Shown here: piece by piece, positions 17,475 to 26,135 of the stretch
Position numbering within the stretch: position 1 is the first letter of the stretch
Layout of the letters: each line of letters opens with the position of its first letter
Source: Croceibacterium_B sp963783195
GTDB lineage: Bacteria; Pseudomonadota; Alphaproteobacteria; Sphingomonadales; Sphingomonadaceae
Direction: 5' to 3'
Assembly (NCBI GenBank): GCA_963783195.1
Contig: CAWAMV010000004.1
Location: 310,001-374,000 of the forward strand
DNA: 64,000 bases
Notes under the pieces: model-generated
Databases searched by the model: none
Told to the model about the DNA's origin: nothing
The model's input: the letters and a program-made list of their open reading frames with translations, nothing else
Position numbers and translations under genes: made by a program

Positions 17475-18179
17475 TCAGGCTTCGGTCCCGCCCGCCTCGG
17501 CTGCCCGCTTGGCTTCGAGCCAGGCCTCGGCCTCGGCCTCCTGTGCGGCTTGCGAAGCGGCCTTGGCCGCCGCCTCGCGCTCGGCGCGCAGTTCCTCGAT
17601 CAGCTTGGCCCGGTCATCGCGCCTTTCTTCGACCACCGGCTCCGGCGCGTCGGTTCCGGCCTTCTTGGCGGCGCGGGCCACGGCGGCATCGAGCTCGCGC
17701 TGCGAGCACAGTCCGAGCGTGACCGGATCCTTGGGCTGGATGTTCTGGATGTTCCAGTGGCTACGCTCACGAATCGCGTTGATCGTGTTGCGCGTGGTGC
17801 CGATCAGCTTGCCGATCTGCGCGTCGGAAATCTCCGGGTGGTTGCGGATGATCCAGGCGATGCCATCGGGCTTGTCCTGACGCTTGGACACCGGCGTGTA
17901 ACGCGGGCCCTTGGTCCGGCTCACGTCGACCGGCGCGCGCTGCATCTTGAGCCTGTAGCTCTGGTCCGCCTGGCCCTTCTCGATTTCCTCGTGGGTCAGT
18001 TCGCCCGAGTGAACCGGGTCGCGCCCGGTGTACTTCGAGCTGGCGAGATCGTCGGCCATGGCCTGCACTTCGAGGATATGCAGGCCGCAGAACTCGGCAA
18101 TCTGCTCGAAGCTGAGCGAGGTGCTGTCGACCAGCCACGAGGCGGTCGCATGGGGCATGAGGGGAGTGGGCTGGGCCAC
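17475..18179 (-). CDS. trcR: cell cycle transcriptional regulator TrcR (DUF1013)
   Basis: A 234-residue alphaproteobacterial regulator of the DUF1013 family, associated with cell-cycle transcription. It starts at GTG with GGAGAG upstream. The N terminus (ASWLVDSTSLSFEQIAEFCG) and the helix-turn-helix-like block SDAQIGKLIGTTRNTINAIR followed by SHWNIQNIQPKDPVTLGLCSQ are typical. The last 70 residues form a charged Ala/Glu-rich helix. Its 5' leader contains a GAAA-capped hairpin (18196-18226). It converges on the bactofilin gene. Confidence 0.88.
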   Translation of the reverse strand: MAQPTPLMPHATASWLVDSTSLSFEQIAEFCGLHILEVQAMADDLASSKYTGRDPVHSGELTHEEIEKGQADQSYRLKMQRAPVDVSRTKGPRYTPVSKRQDKPDGIAWIIRNHPEISDAQIGKLIGTTRNTINAIRERSHWNIQNIQPKDPVTLGLCSQRELDAAVARAAKKAGTDAPEPVVEERRDDRAKLIEELRAEREAAAKAASQAAQEAEAEAWLEAKRAAEAGGTEA

Positions 18180-18195
18180 GATATCTCTCCGGTAG

Positions 18196-18226
18196 AAATG
18201 AAAGGGCCGCCCCTTTCGGGACGGCC
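18196..18226 (-). terminator. GAAA-tetraloop hairpin upstream of trcR (terminator or attenuator)
   Basis: Read on the minus strand, GGCCGTCCC, loop GAAA, then GGGGCGGCC form a 9-bp stem with one G-U pair, followed by CTTTCATTTC. The T-run is weak. It could end the transcript arriving from the luciferase-like oxidoreductase operon or act as an attenuator just ahead of the trcR ribosome binding site. Confidence 0.5.
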
Positions 18227-18513
18227 GGTCACCGGGCGATGTAGGCCATCAGGCGGCGCGCGGCAAGGATTCTCCTCCCGTGCCCGGCGAAACCTTCGGC
18301 TCGGGCCGGGCGTGGCGGCGCGGGAATGCGGCTGGAAGGCGAACGCCCCGGGTTGTTGCCACGAGACCGTCCTCGCAATTCTGCAGCATGGCTTCCGAAC
18401 CCCTCTTCGTTGTCCGGAAGCTGTCTGTGGCGAAGAATTGTTACGCCCGAATCGCGGAAACGAGGTCGTTTTGGACGACAGTAATGACGCGCCTCGTTGC
18501 AGCGCAAGGTTGC
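18227..18513. other. noncoding gap upstream of trcR
   Basis: About 290 bases between the hairpin and the next gene. I see no convincing reading frame, tRNA or repeat. It must hold the trcR promoter (minus strand), but no -35/-10 pair stands out. One GANTC methylation site (GAATC near 18449) is present. Confidence 0.5.
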
Positions 18514-19530
18514 TCAGCCGAATTCGGGCATGACCTCGGCCGCGAAGAGCCGCGTCGTCTGCTCGATCTCGGCTTCGCTGAGGTCGCCGAAACCGATCTC
18601 CAGCGCCATGTAATCGATCCCCGCGGTATCGCGCGAGCGAGCGACCCAGTCGCGGGTCGAGGCGGGCGAACCGGCGAAGGCCATGCCCGCCTGCATCGCC
18701 GCATCGAAGGTCGGCGCGAGCGGGAACGGCGGCATGCCGAGCCGCTGGGGCAGCCAGTTGAACGAGTCCGCGAACCGCTTCCACGCTCGCTCGCCCAGAG
18801 CCAGCGCCTCGGCGTCGCTCGGCGCCACGACGAGTTGGCGGGCGAGACCGGTGAACGGCGCCGCCTCGCCGGTCTTGCCGGCCCCGGCCAGCTTCTCGCG
18901 GTAATCGGCGAATATCGGCGCGGCGCGCTCGTCGGGAATCAGGCACAGCAGGTTCACGCCATACTGCGCCGCCCATTCATTGCGATGGCTCGACGCGGTG
19001 CCATACCACAGCGGCGGGTGCGGCTGCTGCACGGGGCGCACGCGCAGGTCGATCGCCGGCAGGTCGTAGTATTGCCCCTCGTGCCGCGAAACGGCGCCGG
19101 TCGTCAGGCCTTCGAGCACCAGGCCGAGCGCTTCCTCGAACATCGGCGCCAGGTCGGCGACCTCGAGGCCGAAGCGCGTGTGTTCGGCCGGCTGGCCGCC
19201 GCGCCCGACGCCGAGCTGGAAGCGGCCGCCCGACAGGTTGTCCAGCACCGCAATCTCTTCCAACAGCCGCAACGGGTGGTGCAGCGGCAAGAGGTAGACC
19301 AGCGAGCCAAAGCGGATCGTGCTGGTGCGCGCCGCCACCGCCGCGAGAAACACCGAGGGCGAGGGCGCCATGCCAAGCTCGGTCGCGTGGTGTTCGGCCA
19401 GGTGGTAGCAGTGGAAGCCGAGTTCCTCGTAAAGTCCGACCAGCCGCAGCCGCGCAGCATATTCCTCGCCGATCGCCTGCCCGTTGGCGTCGACGTGATC
19501 GAACACACCGAACTTCATTGCGCGAGTCAT
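18514..19530 (-). CDS. LLM-class flavin-dependent oxidoreductase
   Basis: A bacterial-luciferase-like TIM-barrel monooxygenase using FMN or F420. The 338-residue protein has MKFGVFDHVD at the N terminus, CYHLAEHH, a barrel strand SLVYLLPLHHPLRL, and the flavin-binding LSGGRFQLGVGRGGQ. The substrate is unknown. The start overlaps the stop of the upstream secreted-protein gene in ATGA, so translation is coupled. It is the last gene of a three-gene operon. Confidence 0.9.
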   Translation of the reverse strand: MTRAMKFGVFDHVDANGQAIGEEYAARLRLVGLYEELGFHCYHLAEHHATELGMAPSPSVFLAAVAARTSTIRFGSLVYLLPLHHPLRLLEEIAVLDNLSGGRFQLGVGRGGQPAEHTRFGLEVADLAPMFEEALGLVLEGLTTGAVSRHEGQYYDLPAIDLRVRPVQQPHPPLWYGTASSHRNEWAAQYGVNLLCLIPDERAAPIFADYREKLAGAGKTGEAAPFTGLARQLVVAPSDAEALALGERAWKRFADSFNWLPQRLGMPPFPLAPTFDAAMQAGMAFAGSPASTRDWVARSRDTAGIDYMALEIGFGDLSEAEIEQTTRLFAAEVMPEFG

Positions 19531-20510
19531 TCCGGCTTCTCCGACCAGGGCGAATGCATGTGATAGGGGACGTCGATGAAGATCGCCTCGACCGCGGCGA
19601 TCTCCCCGTCGACGATCTTGAAGGCTTCCAGCAGGTGATAGCTGTGCGGGAAGTGGTAGAAGCTGTGCACCGGGGTCTTGCCGTCGGTCCAGGTGAAGTC
19701 GACCAGCTTGCCCATGTGGTCGATGAAGCCGCCCGCCAGGACGACGCCCTTCTCCTCGTCGACCAGCGGGAAGCGCCGTTCGCGCAAGCGATCATCGTAC
19801 TTGTACTGGCCGAGTTCGAACTGCTTCTGGCAGCCGTATTCGGCGATCGGATAGTTGGGGAAGGCGGCCGCGTTGCGGGTGGTCTGCAGACCGTTCTCGA
19901 TTCGGTCGCAATCGGGCGAGAACTTCGTCAGGATCGTCCCGTCATTCTGCTGGATCGTGTCGAAGTATCCGTCGGCCAGCGAGATCATGCGCTCGCGGCT
20001 TGTGCGCTTGTTCTTCGACACGTCGGCCAGCATGATCGGCCGCGGAGTGACGTAAGTGTCGATCGAGGGAAACGGGCTGTTCTCGACCTTGCGGGTGACG
20101 ATCTGTTCGACCTCGGCGATCTTGCGATCCTCGATCTTCATGCGCAGCGCCATGATCGCAGGATTCCCGTGCTCTTCGATAACGCCGAACCAGGCGACCT
20201 GGCCGCTCTTCGGGTCGGCGAATTTCAGGTCGTAGCCGCGCTTGCCATCGACCGTGTTCCAGGTGCCGTCGCCGATTTCGAGCTGCACGTTGTTGTCGGT
20301 GAACACGACGTGGTCGGCCCAGGGCAGGCGCGAAGGATCCTTCTTCACCAGTGCGGCAAGGTAATCGTCGGCCTGCTTGTAGAGGCAGACCCGGTCGCAG
20401 TCCGTCGCCGCGTTGGAATTCATGCCCCGGCCGTGGGCCGGCTCGTGAGCCTGCGCGCCGGCCGTCAGGGCGAGCGCGGCGAGCGCCGACAACGTTTGCA
20501 CCGTTCTCAT
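19527..20510 (-). CDS. secreted hypothetical protein of about 300 residues
   Basis: A 327-residue protein with a signal peptide cut near AGAQAHE, so periplasmic or extracellular. The mature part has paired cysteines (DCDRVCLY; PDCDRI; YGCQKQ). Two segments look like SnoaL/NTF2-type folds, one at about 45-150 and one at about 170-315 (the latter with FSPDCDRIENGLQTT and IFIDVPYHMHSPW). It resembles the DUF8021 class, but I give this only as a possibility. ATGA overlaps link it to the quinone oxidoreductase upstream and the luciferase-like gene downstream, which suggests a shared pathway on a small organic substrate. Confidence 0.7.
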   Translation of the reverse strand: MRTVQTLSALAALALTAGAQAHEPAHGRGMNSNAATDCDRVCLYKQADDYLAALVKKDPSRLPWADHVVFTDNNVQLEIGDGTWNTVDGKRGYDLKFADPKSGQVAWFGVIEEHGNPAIMALRMKIEDRKIAEVEQIVTRKVENSPFPSIDTYVTPRPIMLADVSKNKRTSRERMISLADGYFDTIQQNDGTILTKFSPDCDRIENGLQTTRNAAAFPNYPIAEYGCQKQFELGQYKYDDRLRERRFPLVDEEKGVVLAGGFIDHMGKLVDFTWTDGKTPVHSFYHFPHSYHLLEAFKIVDGEIAAVEAIFIDVPYHMHSPWSEKPE

Positions 20511-21514
20511 TCTCCCGCCACCTCGAGCACGATCTTGCCGATGTGCTCGCCGCTTTCCATCCTCCCGTGCGCCGCCGCGGCATCGCGTAGCGCGAACACC
20601 TCGTCCATGGCCGGCCGCAACTCGCCCTCGGCCACCGCGGGCCAGACGTTCTCGCGGATGTCGCGCGCCAGCAGCGCCTTGAACTCGTCGCTCCGCGGCC
20701 GCAGCGTCGAGCCTGTCAGCGTCTGGCGCTTGACCATCAAGGCGCCGATCTTGATCGTCGCCTTGCGCCCGCCGAGCGTGGCGATCGTAACCAGCCGCCC
20801 GTCGATGGCGAGGCAGTCGAGATTGCGCTGCGTGTAGTCGCCGGCGACCATGTCGAGGATCAGCTCCGCGCCCGCGCCGCCGGTCAGGCCGTTCACCTCG
20901 GCGGTGAAATCACGAGCCTTGTAGTTGATCGCATGATTGGCGCCGAGGCCGCGTGCTGCCTCGCACTTTTCGTCGCTGCCGCAGGTGACGATGACCCGCA
21001 GGCCGAACAGCTTGCCGAGCTTGATCGCCATCGAGCCGATCCCGCTGGTGCCGCCGTGGACCAGCATCGTCTCGCCATCGCGCGCCATGCCGCGCTGGAA
21101 CACGTTGTGCCACACGGTGAACAGCGTTTCCGGCAGGGCTGCCGCCTCGGCCAGCGAAGCTCCGTCCGGCACGGGAAGGCAGACGCCCCACTGCGCCAGG
21201 CAGTATTCGGCATAGCCGCCGCCGTTCACCAGCGCGCTGACCTGTGCACCTTGCGCTAGCTCGGGCACGCCTTCCCCGCAGGCGACGACACGACCGGAGA
21301 TTTCCAGCCCCGGTAGCGGCGAAGCGTTGGCCGGCGGGGGATAGGCGCCCATGCGCTGCAGAACGTCGGGCCGGTTGACCCCGGCATAGGCCACCTTCAC
21401 GAGCACCTGTCCCGGCCCGGGTTGCGGCACCGGGCACTGGCAGGGAACGAGCACTTCCGGGCCGCCCGGGGCGGAAATCTCCACCGCCGTCATCGTCTGC
21501 GCAATGTCGCTCAC
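20507..21514 (-). CDS. NAD(P)H quinone oxidoreductase (zinc-free MDR, PIG3-like)
   Basis: A medium-chain reductase of the quinone oxidoreductase type. The 335-residue protein has AYAGVNRPDVLQRMG at the substrate-binding lobe, the NADPH motif GGTSGIGSMAIKLGKLFG, and lacks the structural zinc Cys cluster. The start is GTG. It is the first gene of an operon with the secreted protein and the luciferase-like oxidoreductase, all joined by four-base overlaps. It diverges from the small DUF1192 gene. Confidence 0.9.
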   Translation of the reverse strand: MSDIAQTMTAVEISAPGGPEVLVPCQCPVPQPGPGQVLVKVAYAGVNRPDVLQRMGAYPPPANASPLPGLEISGRVVACGEGVPELAQGAQVSALVNGGGYAEYCLAQWGVCLPVPDGASLAEAAALPETLFTVWHNVFQRGMARDGETMLVHGGTSGIGSMAIKLGKLFGLRVIVTCGSDEKCEAARGLGANHAINYKARDFTAEVNGLTGGAGAELILDMVAGDYTQRNLDCLAIDGRLVTIATLGGRKATIKIGALMVKRQTLTGSTLRPRSDEFKALLARDIRENVWPAVAEGELRPAMDEVFALRDAAAAHGRMESGEHIGKIVLEVAGE

Positions 21515-21624
21515 GACCCCTCAGCCCCCCGAACTCGCAACGTGTCGCCAATTTGCCACGTTCCACATTCGTAGTGCCCCCTCCCATTGACAGCAAGCCT
21601 GCCGGGTTGCGATGCAGTGCAGCA

Positions 21625-21831
21625 ATGGACGAGGACGACCTCCCTCGCCCGCGGGGCGATGCCGCCAGCAAGCTGGCGAAGGAGAGCCTCGACACTTATT
21701 CGCAGGACGAGCTGACGGCGCGGATCGCCCAACTCGAAGCGGAAATCCTTCGGGTCAGGGCGCACCACGCCAAGGCGGCCGCGCACCGGAACGCGGCCGA
21801 CGCGCTGTTCAGTCCGAGAGAGACCGACTGA
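21625..21831 (+). CDS. DUF1192 family small protein
   Basis: A 68-residue protein, too small to see more than one helix. It starts MDEDDLPRPRGDAASKLAKE and has a coiled-coil segment (LTARIAQLEAEILRVRAH), the pattern of DUF1192, a family found widely in alphaproteobacteria with no known function. I chose the internal ATG at 21625 rather than earlier frame extensions because the family begins there. Confidence 0.85.
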   Translation: MDEDDLPRPRGDAASKLAKESLDTYSQDELTARIAQLEAEILRVRAHHAKAAAHRNAADALFSPRETD

Positions 21832-21971
21832 TGCGGCCGCGCCCCTCGCATTTTGCCGGGCGCATCCCATATGGTTGTCAAATGCAACGGTTATTCGCCT
21901 GCCGTTCAGGCGGGCCTTGCAACTTTCTTCACCTTCGGATCGTACATTCCCCATCTAGAGACGGATAAGAC

Positions 21972-24341
21972 ATGCCCAGTTTCGCACAGAGCCTCGAAAA
22001 AACCCTGCACGGCGCGCTGCAGAACGCGACCGACAGGGCCCATGAATACGCGACGCTGGAGCATCTCCTGCTCGCGCTGGTGGAAGACGCCGACGCGGCG
22101 GAGGTGATGAACGCCTGCGGCGTCGACCTCGACGAGCTGGCCGGCGTGGTCCGCCAGTACCTCGACCAGGAATACCAGTCGCTCAAGACCGAGGACGAGA
22201 GCGATCCGCAGCCGACCGCCGGCTTCCAGCGGGTGATCCAGCGCGCGATCCTGCACGTCCAGTCGAGCGGCAAGGACACGGTGACGGGCGCCAACGTGCT
22301 GGTCGCCCTGTTTTCGGAGCGGGACAGCTACGCGGTCTATTTCCTGCAGCAGCAGGACATGAGCCGGCTGGACGCCGTGAGCTTCATCAGTCACGGCATC
22401 GGCAAGGGCGGCAAGCAGATCGAAAGCCGCGGCCCCCAAGGTGCCGAGGCGCCGGCCGAAAAGGCCGAGGAAAAAGGCGAGAAGGGCAAGAAGGATTCCG
22501 CCCTCGACCAGTTCACCGTCAACCTCAACCAGAAGGCGATGGACGGCAAGGTCGACCCGTTGATCGGCCGCGGGCCGGAAGTCGACCGGACGATCCAGAT
22601 CCTCTGCCGCCGGTCCAAGAACAACCCGCTCTACGTGGGCGATCCGGGCGTCGGCAAGACCGCCATCGCGGAAGGCCTGGCGCGCAAGATCGTCGAAGGC
22701 GAGGTGCCCGAGGTGCTGGAAGATGCAGTCATCTTCAGCCTCGACATGGGCGCACTGCTCGCCGGCACGCGCTATCGCGGCGACTTCGAGGAACGGCTCA
22801 AGCAGGTCGTTTCCGAGTTGGAAAAGATGCCGGAAGCCGTTCTTTTCATTGACGAAATCCACACGGTGATCGGTGCCGGCGCGACCAGCGGCGGGGCGAT
22901 GGACGCCTCCAACCTGCTCAAGCCGGCGCTGAGTTCCGGCGCGATCCGCTGCATCGGCTCGACCACTTACAAGGAATTCCGCAATCACTTCGAGAAGGAT
23001 CGCGCGCTGCTGCGCCGGTTCCAGAAGATCGACGTGAACGAACCCACGGTCGAGGACACGATCAAGATCCTCAAGGGCCTGCGCAGCGCCTTCGAGGAAC
23101 ACCACAAGGTCACCTACACGCCCGACGCGATCAAGACCGCGGTCGAGCTCTCGAGCCGCTACATCAACGACCGCAAGCTGCCCGACAAGGCGATCGACGT
23201 GATCGACGAGGTCGGCGCGATGCAGATGCTCGTCCCGCCCTCCAGGCGGCGCAAGAAGATCACCGCCAAGGAGATCGAGGCGGTCATCGCGACGATGGCG
23301 CGCATCCCGCCCAAGACCGTCAGCAAGGACGACAAGACCGCGCTCGAGAACCTCGAGAAGGACCTCAAGCGGGTCGTCTTCGGACAGGACGACGCGATCA
23401 AGCGGCTCTCGACCGCCATGAAGCTGTCGCGCGCCGGCCTGCGCGAGCCGGACAAGCCGATCGGTTCGTTCCTGTTCACCGGGCCGACCGGTGTCGGCAA
23501 GACCGAAGTCGCCCGCCAGCTCGCCAGCATCATGGGCATCGAGCTGCAGCGCTTCGACATGTCGGAATACATGGAGCGGCACAGCGTCTCGCGCCTGATC
23601 GGCGCCCCTCCCGGCTATGTCGGCTACGACCAGGGCGGCCTGCTGACCGATGCGATCGATCAGCACCCGCACTGCGTGCTGCTGCTCGACGAGATCGAGA
23701 AGGCGCACCCCGACCTGTTCAACATCCTGCTGCAGGTGATGGATAACGGCCGCCTGACCGACCACCACGGCAAGACGGTCGATTTCCGCAACGTCGTGCT
23801 GATCATGACGACCAATGCCGGCGCGGCCGATTCGCAGCGCCAGGGCATCGGCTTCGGCGCCGGCAGCAAGGAGGAGGCGAGCGAGGAAGCGGTGAAGAAG
23901 ATGTTCACCCCCGAATTCCGCAACCGCCTCGATGCGATCGTTCCGTTCGGCTACCTCGGGACCGATACCGTCAGCCGCGTGGTCGACAAGTTCATCCTGC
24001 AGCTGGAACTCCAGCTCGCCGAGCAGAACGTGCACATCCAGTTCGATTCGGATGCCCGCGAATGGCTTGCCAGGAAGGGCTACGACAAGCTCTACGGCGC
24101 CCGGCCGATGTCCCGCCTGATCCAGGACGAGATCAAGCAGCCGCTGGCCGAGGAACTGCTGTTCGGCAAGCTCGCCCAGGGTGGCGAGGTCCACGTCAGC
24201 GTGAAGGACGGCAAGCCGGCCTTCGAGCTGACCCCTGCCCCGCCGCGGACCAAGCCCAAGCGGAAGGCCAAGCCGGCGGCGGCGAAGAAGAAGCCGCGGG
24301 CCGCGGCCGAAGAGCAGGGGACCGACGGCAACAAGGACTGA
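21972..24341 (+). CDS. clpA: ATP-dependent Clp protease ATP-binding subunit ClpA
   Basis: AAA+ unfoldase that feeds substrates to ClpP. The 789-residue protein has a double-Clp N domain (about 1-145), then two AAA+ modules with Walker A motifs GDPGVGKT (223-230) and GPTGVGKT (504-511). It lacks the middle domain of ClpB, and the loop IGFG at 626-629 matches the ClpP-docking tripeptide. This identifies it as ClpA rather than a disaggregase. A basic Lys/Ala/Pro-rich tail follows. clpS, often adjacent, is absent here. Confidence 0.96.
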   Translation: MPSFAQSLEKTLHGALQNATDRAHEYATLEHLLLALVEDADAAEVMNACGVDLDELAGVVRQYLDQEYQSLKTEDESDPQPTAGFQRVIQRAILHVQSSGKDTVTGANVLVALFSERDSYAVYFLQQQDMSRLDAVSFISHGIGKGGKQIESRGPQGAEAPAEKAEEKGEKGKKDSALDQFTVNLNQKAMDGKVDPLIGRGPEVDRTIQILCRRSKNNPLYVGDPGVGKTAIAEGLARKIVEGEVPEVLEDAVIFSLDMGALLAGTRYRGDFEERLKQVVSELEKMPEAVLFIDEIHTVIGAGATSGGAMDASNLLKPALSSGAIRCIGSTTYKEFRNHFEKDRALLRRFQKIDVNEPTVEDTIKILKGLRSAFEEHHKVTYTPDAIKTAVELSSRYINDRKLPDKAIDVIDEVGAMQMLVPPSRRRKKITAKEIEAVIATMARIPPKTVSKDDKTALENLEKDLKRVVFGQDDAIKRLSTAMKLSRAGLREPDKPIGSFLFTGPTGVGKTEVARQLASIMGIELQRFDMSEYMERHSVSRLIGAPPGYVGYDQGGLLTDAIDQHPHCVLLLDEIEKAHPDLFNILLQVMDNGRLTDHHGKTVDFRNVVLIMTTNAGAADSQRQGIGFGAGSKEEASEEAVKKMFTPEFRNRLDAIVPFGYLGTDTVSRVVDKFILQLELQLAEQNVHIQFDSDAREWLARKGYDKLYGARPMSRLIQDEIKQPLAEELLFGKLAQGGEVHVSVKDGKPAFELTPAPPRTKPKRKAKPAAAKKKPRAAAEEQGTDGNKD

Positions 24342-24373
24342 GTGCGGCAAACAGGCGCGCAGGCGTGTTGCGG

Positions 24374-26080
24374 GTGAAGGCCCTCACCGCCTGCGCTGTC
24401 CTGTTTTCGGCAGCCAGCGGTGCAGGCGCTGCGGCGGCACCCGACGAGACGACACTCGCTCCGCGCACGGCGCAAAGCGGCGCACCGCTGGATGGCGTGC
24501 AGCTGTCCATGGAACTGCCGCATCTCGCGCTGGCGATCGCGGTCGACCCTGCCCTCAAGACCATTCGCGGCAAGGCCGACTACACCGTGCGCGCCGCCGC
24601 GCCGCTCGACCGGATAGAATTCGACCTCGACCCGCGTTTCGCAGTGACCGGGGTTACCCTGCGCGGCACGCCGCTGCGCCACACCGCATGGTCAAGCCGC
24701 GCCGGACTGCTGTCCATCCGCCTGCCCCGACCTCTGCCCGCCGGCGGCGAGGTCGCCCTTTCGATCGCCTACAACGGCAGCCCGCGCGAAGCGCCCCGTC
24801 CGCCGTGGGACGGCGGCTTCGTCTGGAGCAAGACCGAAGGCGGCCAGCCGTGGATCGCCACCGCTATCCAGGGCGAGGGGTGCGACCTGATGTGGCCGTG
24901 CCTCGACCACCCGTCCAAGCGAGTCGAACTGCTAGACCTTGCCATTTCCGTACCCGAGGGGCTGGTGGCAGCCAGCAACGGCAGGTTGGTCGGGCAGGAA
25001 ACCAGCGGGGGCAGGACGACGTGGACCTGGCACGCCCGGCAACCCAATTCCTATGGCGTGTCGCTGCAGATCGGTCCTTACGAACTGGCCCAGGCCGAGT
25101 ACCGCAGCCGCTTCGGTACCACGATTCCGATCCGTTTCTGGCACCTGCCCGGTCATGCCGCGGGAGCGCAAAGGCTGGTCGGCGAACTGGGGGACTTCCT
25201 CGACTTCTTCGAAAGCTGGATCGGCCCCTACCCGTTCGCCGATGAAAAGGTCGGGGTCGCGGAAACGCCGCACCTCGGCATGGAGCACCAGACGATCAAT
25301 GCCTATGGCGCCGATTTCAAGCCCGCGGCCGAAGGATACGACTGGCTGCTGCATCACGAATTCAGTCATGAATGGTTCGCCAACCAGCTGAGCAACGCCG
25401 AAACCGCCGACATGTGGCTGCAGGAGGGGCTCGGCACCTACATGCAGGCCCTCTATCTCCAGTGGCGGGGTGGCGAGATGCCGTACGCGGCGAAGATGTG
25501 GGACCTGCGCAAGCAGGTGCTGAGCCGGGTTCCCCTCGCCCCGCGGTCCTTCATCGGTGCCGGCTACTACCTCGACCGCAAGGCCGGCTGGGGGGACGAC
25601 ATCTACTACAAGGGTGCGTGGGTCGCGCACTCGCTGCGCTACCTGATCGGCGACGAGGCGTTCTTCGCCGCCCTGACGCGGCTCGTCTATGGCCGGGGCG
25701 ATCCCGCCCCGGGCAACTTCGACCTGCAGATCGCCAGCACCGACGATTTCATGCGCATCGCCGAACAGGCATCGGGCCGCGACCTCGGCTGGTTCTTCGA
25801 GGCCTACGCCCGCACCGCCGCTCTTCCCGAGCTGGAGCAGGTCCGCGCGGGCAACGTGCTCGAACTGCGCTGGCAGACTCCATCGCCGCAGCCATTTCCC
25901 ATGCCGATCGATGTCGAAGTGGACGGCCGCGTCGTTTCGGTGCCGATGCCCGGAGGCCGCGGCGAGGTGGCCCTGCAGCGCCCGGATGCGCACGTGGTGA
26001 TCGACCCGGCGGCGAAAGTCCTGCGCTACGATCCGGCAATCGCCGACTGGCGCCGCTCGATCACCGCCGCCGACAATTGA
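24374..26080 (+). CDS. M1 family metallopeptidase (aminopeptidase N-like)
   Basis: A secreted zinc aminopeptidase. The zinc motif HEFSH starts at residue 328 and the third ligand E351 follows after exactly 18 residues (HExxHx18E). LGMEHQT is the exopeptidase substrate motif in place of GAMEN. A signal peptide precedes the mature N terminus at about residue 23. Start is uncertain: GTG at 24374 is preferred over TTG 24368 or GTG 24365 because AGG lies 9 bases upstream. Length, about 568 residues, fits the compact bacterial M1 class lacking the ERAP-type C domain. Confidence 0.9.
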   Translation: MKALTACAVLFSAASGAGAAAAPDETTLAPRTAQSGAPLDGVQLSMELPHLALAIAVDPALKTIRGKADYTVRAAAPLDRIEFDLDPRFAVTGVTLRGTPLRHTAWSSRAGLLSIRLPRPLPAGGEVALSIAYNGSPREAPRPPWDGGFVWSKTEGGQPWIATAIQGEGCDLMWPCLDHPSKRVELLDLAISVPEGLVAASNGRLVGQETSGGRTTWTWHARQPNSYGVSLQIGPYELAQAEYRSRFGTTIPIRFWHLPGHAAGAQRLVGELGDFLDFFESWIGPYPFADEKVGVAETPHLGMEHQTINAYGADFKPAAEGYDWLLHHEFSHEWFANQLSNAETADMWLQEGLGTYMQALYLQWRGGEMPYAAKMWDLRKQVLSRVPLAPRSFIGAGYYLDRKAGWGDDIYYKGAWVAHSLRYLIGDEAFFAALTRLVYGRGDPAPGNFDLQIASTDDFMRIAEQASGRDLGWFFEAYARTAALPELEQVRAGNVLELRWQTPSPQPFPMPIDVEVDGRVVSVPMPGGRGEVALQRPDAHVVIDPAAKVLRYDPAIADWRRSITAADN

Positions 26081-26135
26081 CCGGGCCGGCGAACTGACTG
26101 GAACGATTCGCCCCACAGGGCCATTTTGAGCCCGG

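Noticed and set aside
18229..18507. Possible 92-residue minus-strand gene upstream of trcR
   Set aside because: Arg/Pro-rich, no ribosome binding site, overlaps the GAAA-loop hairpin, and resembles no known family.
21933..21954. Heat-shock (sigma-32) promoter before clpA: CTTCGG and CCCCAT
   Set aside because: The spacing is 10 bases, not 12-14, the first element matches poorly, and the implied start site would leave only about ten bases before the ATG.
24062..24373. M1 peptidase start upstream, within clpA
   Set aside because: The frame is open but the extra residues are Arg/Gly-rich and precede a clear signal peptide that begins near 24374.
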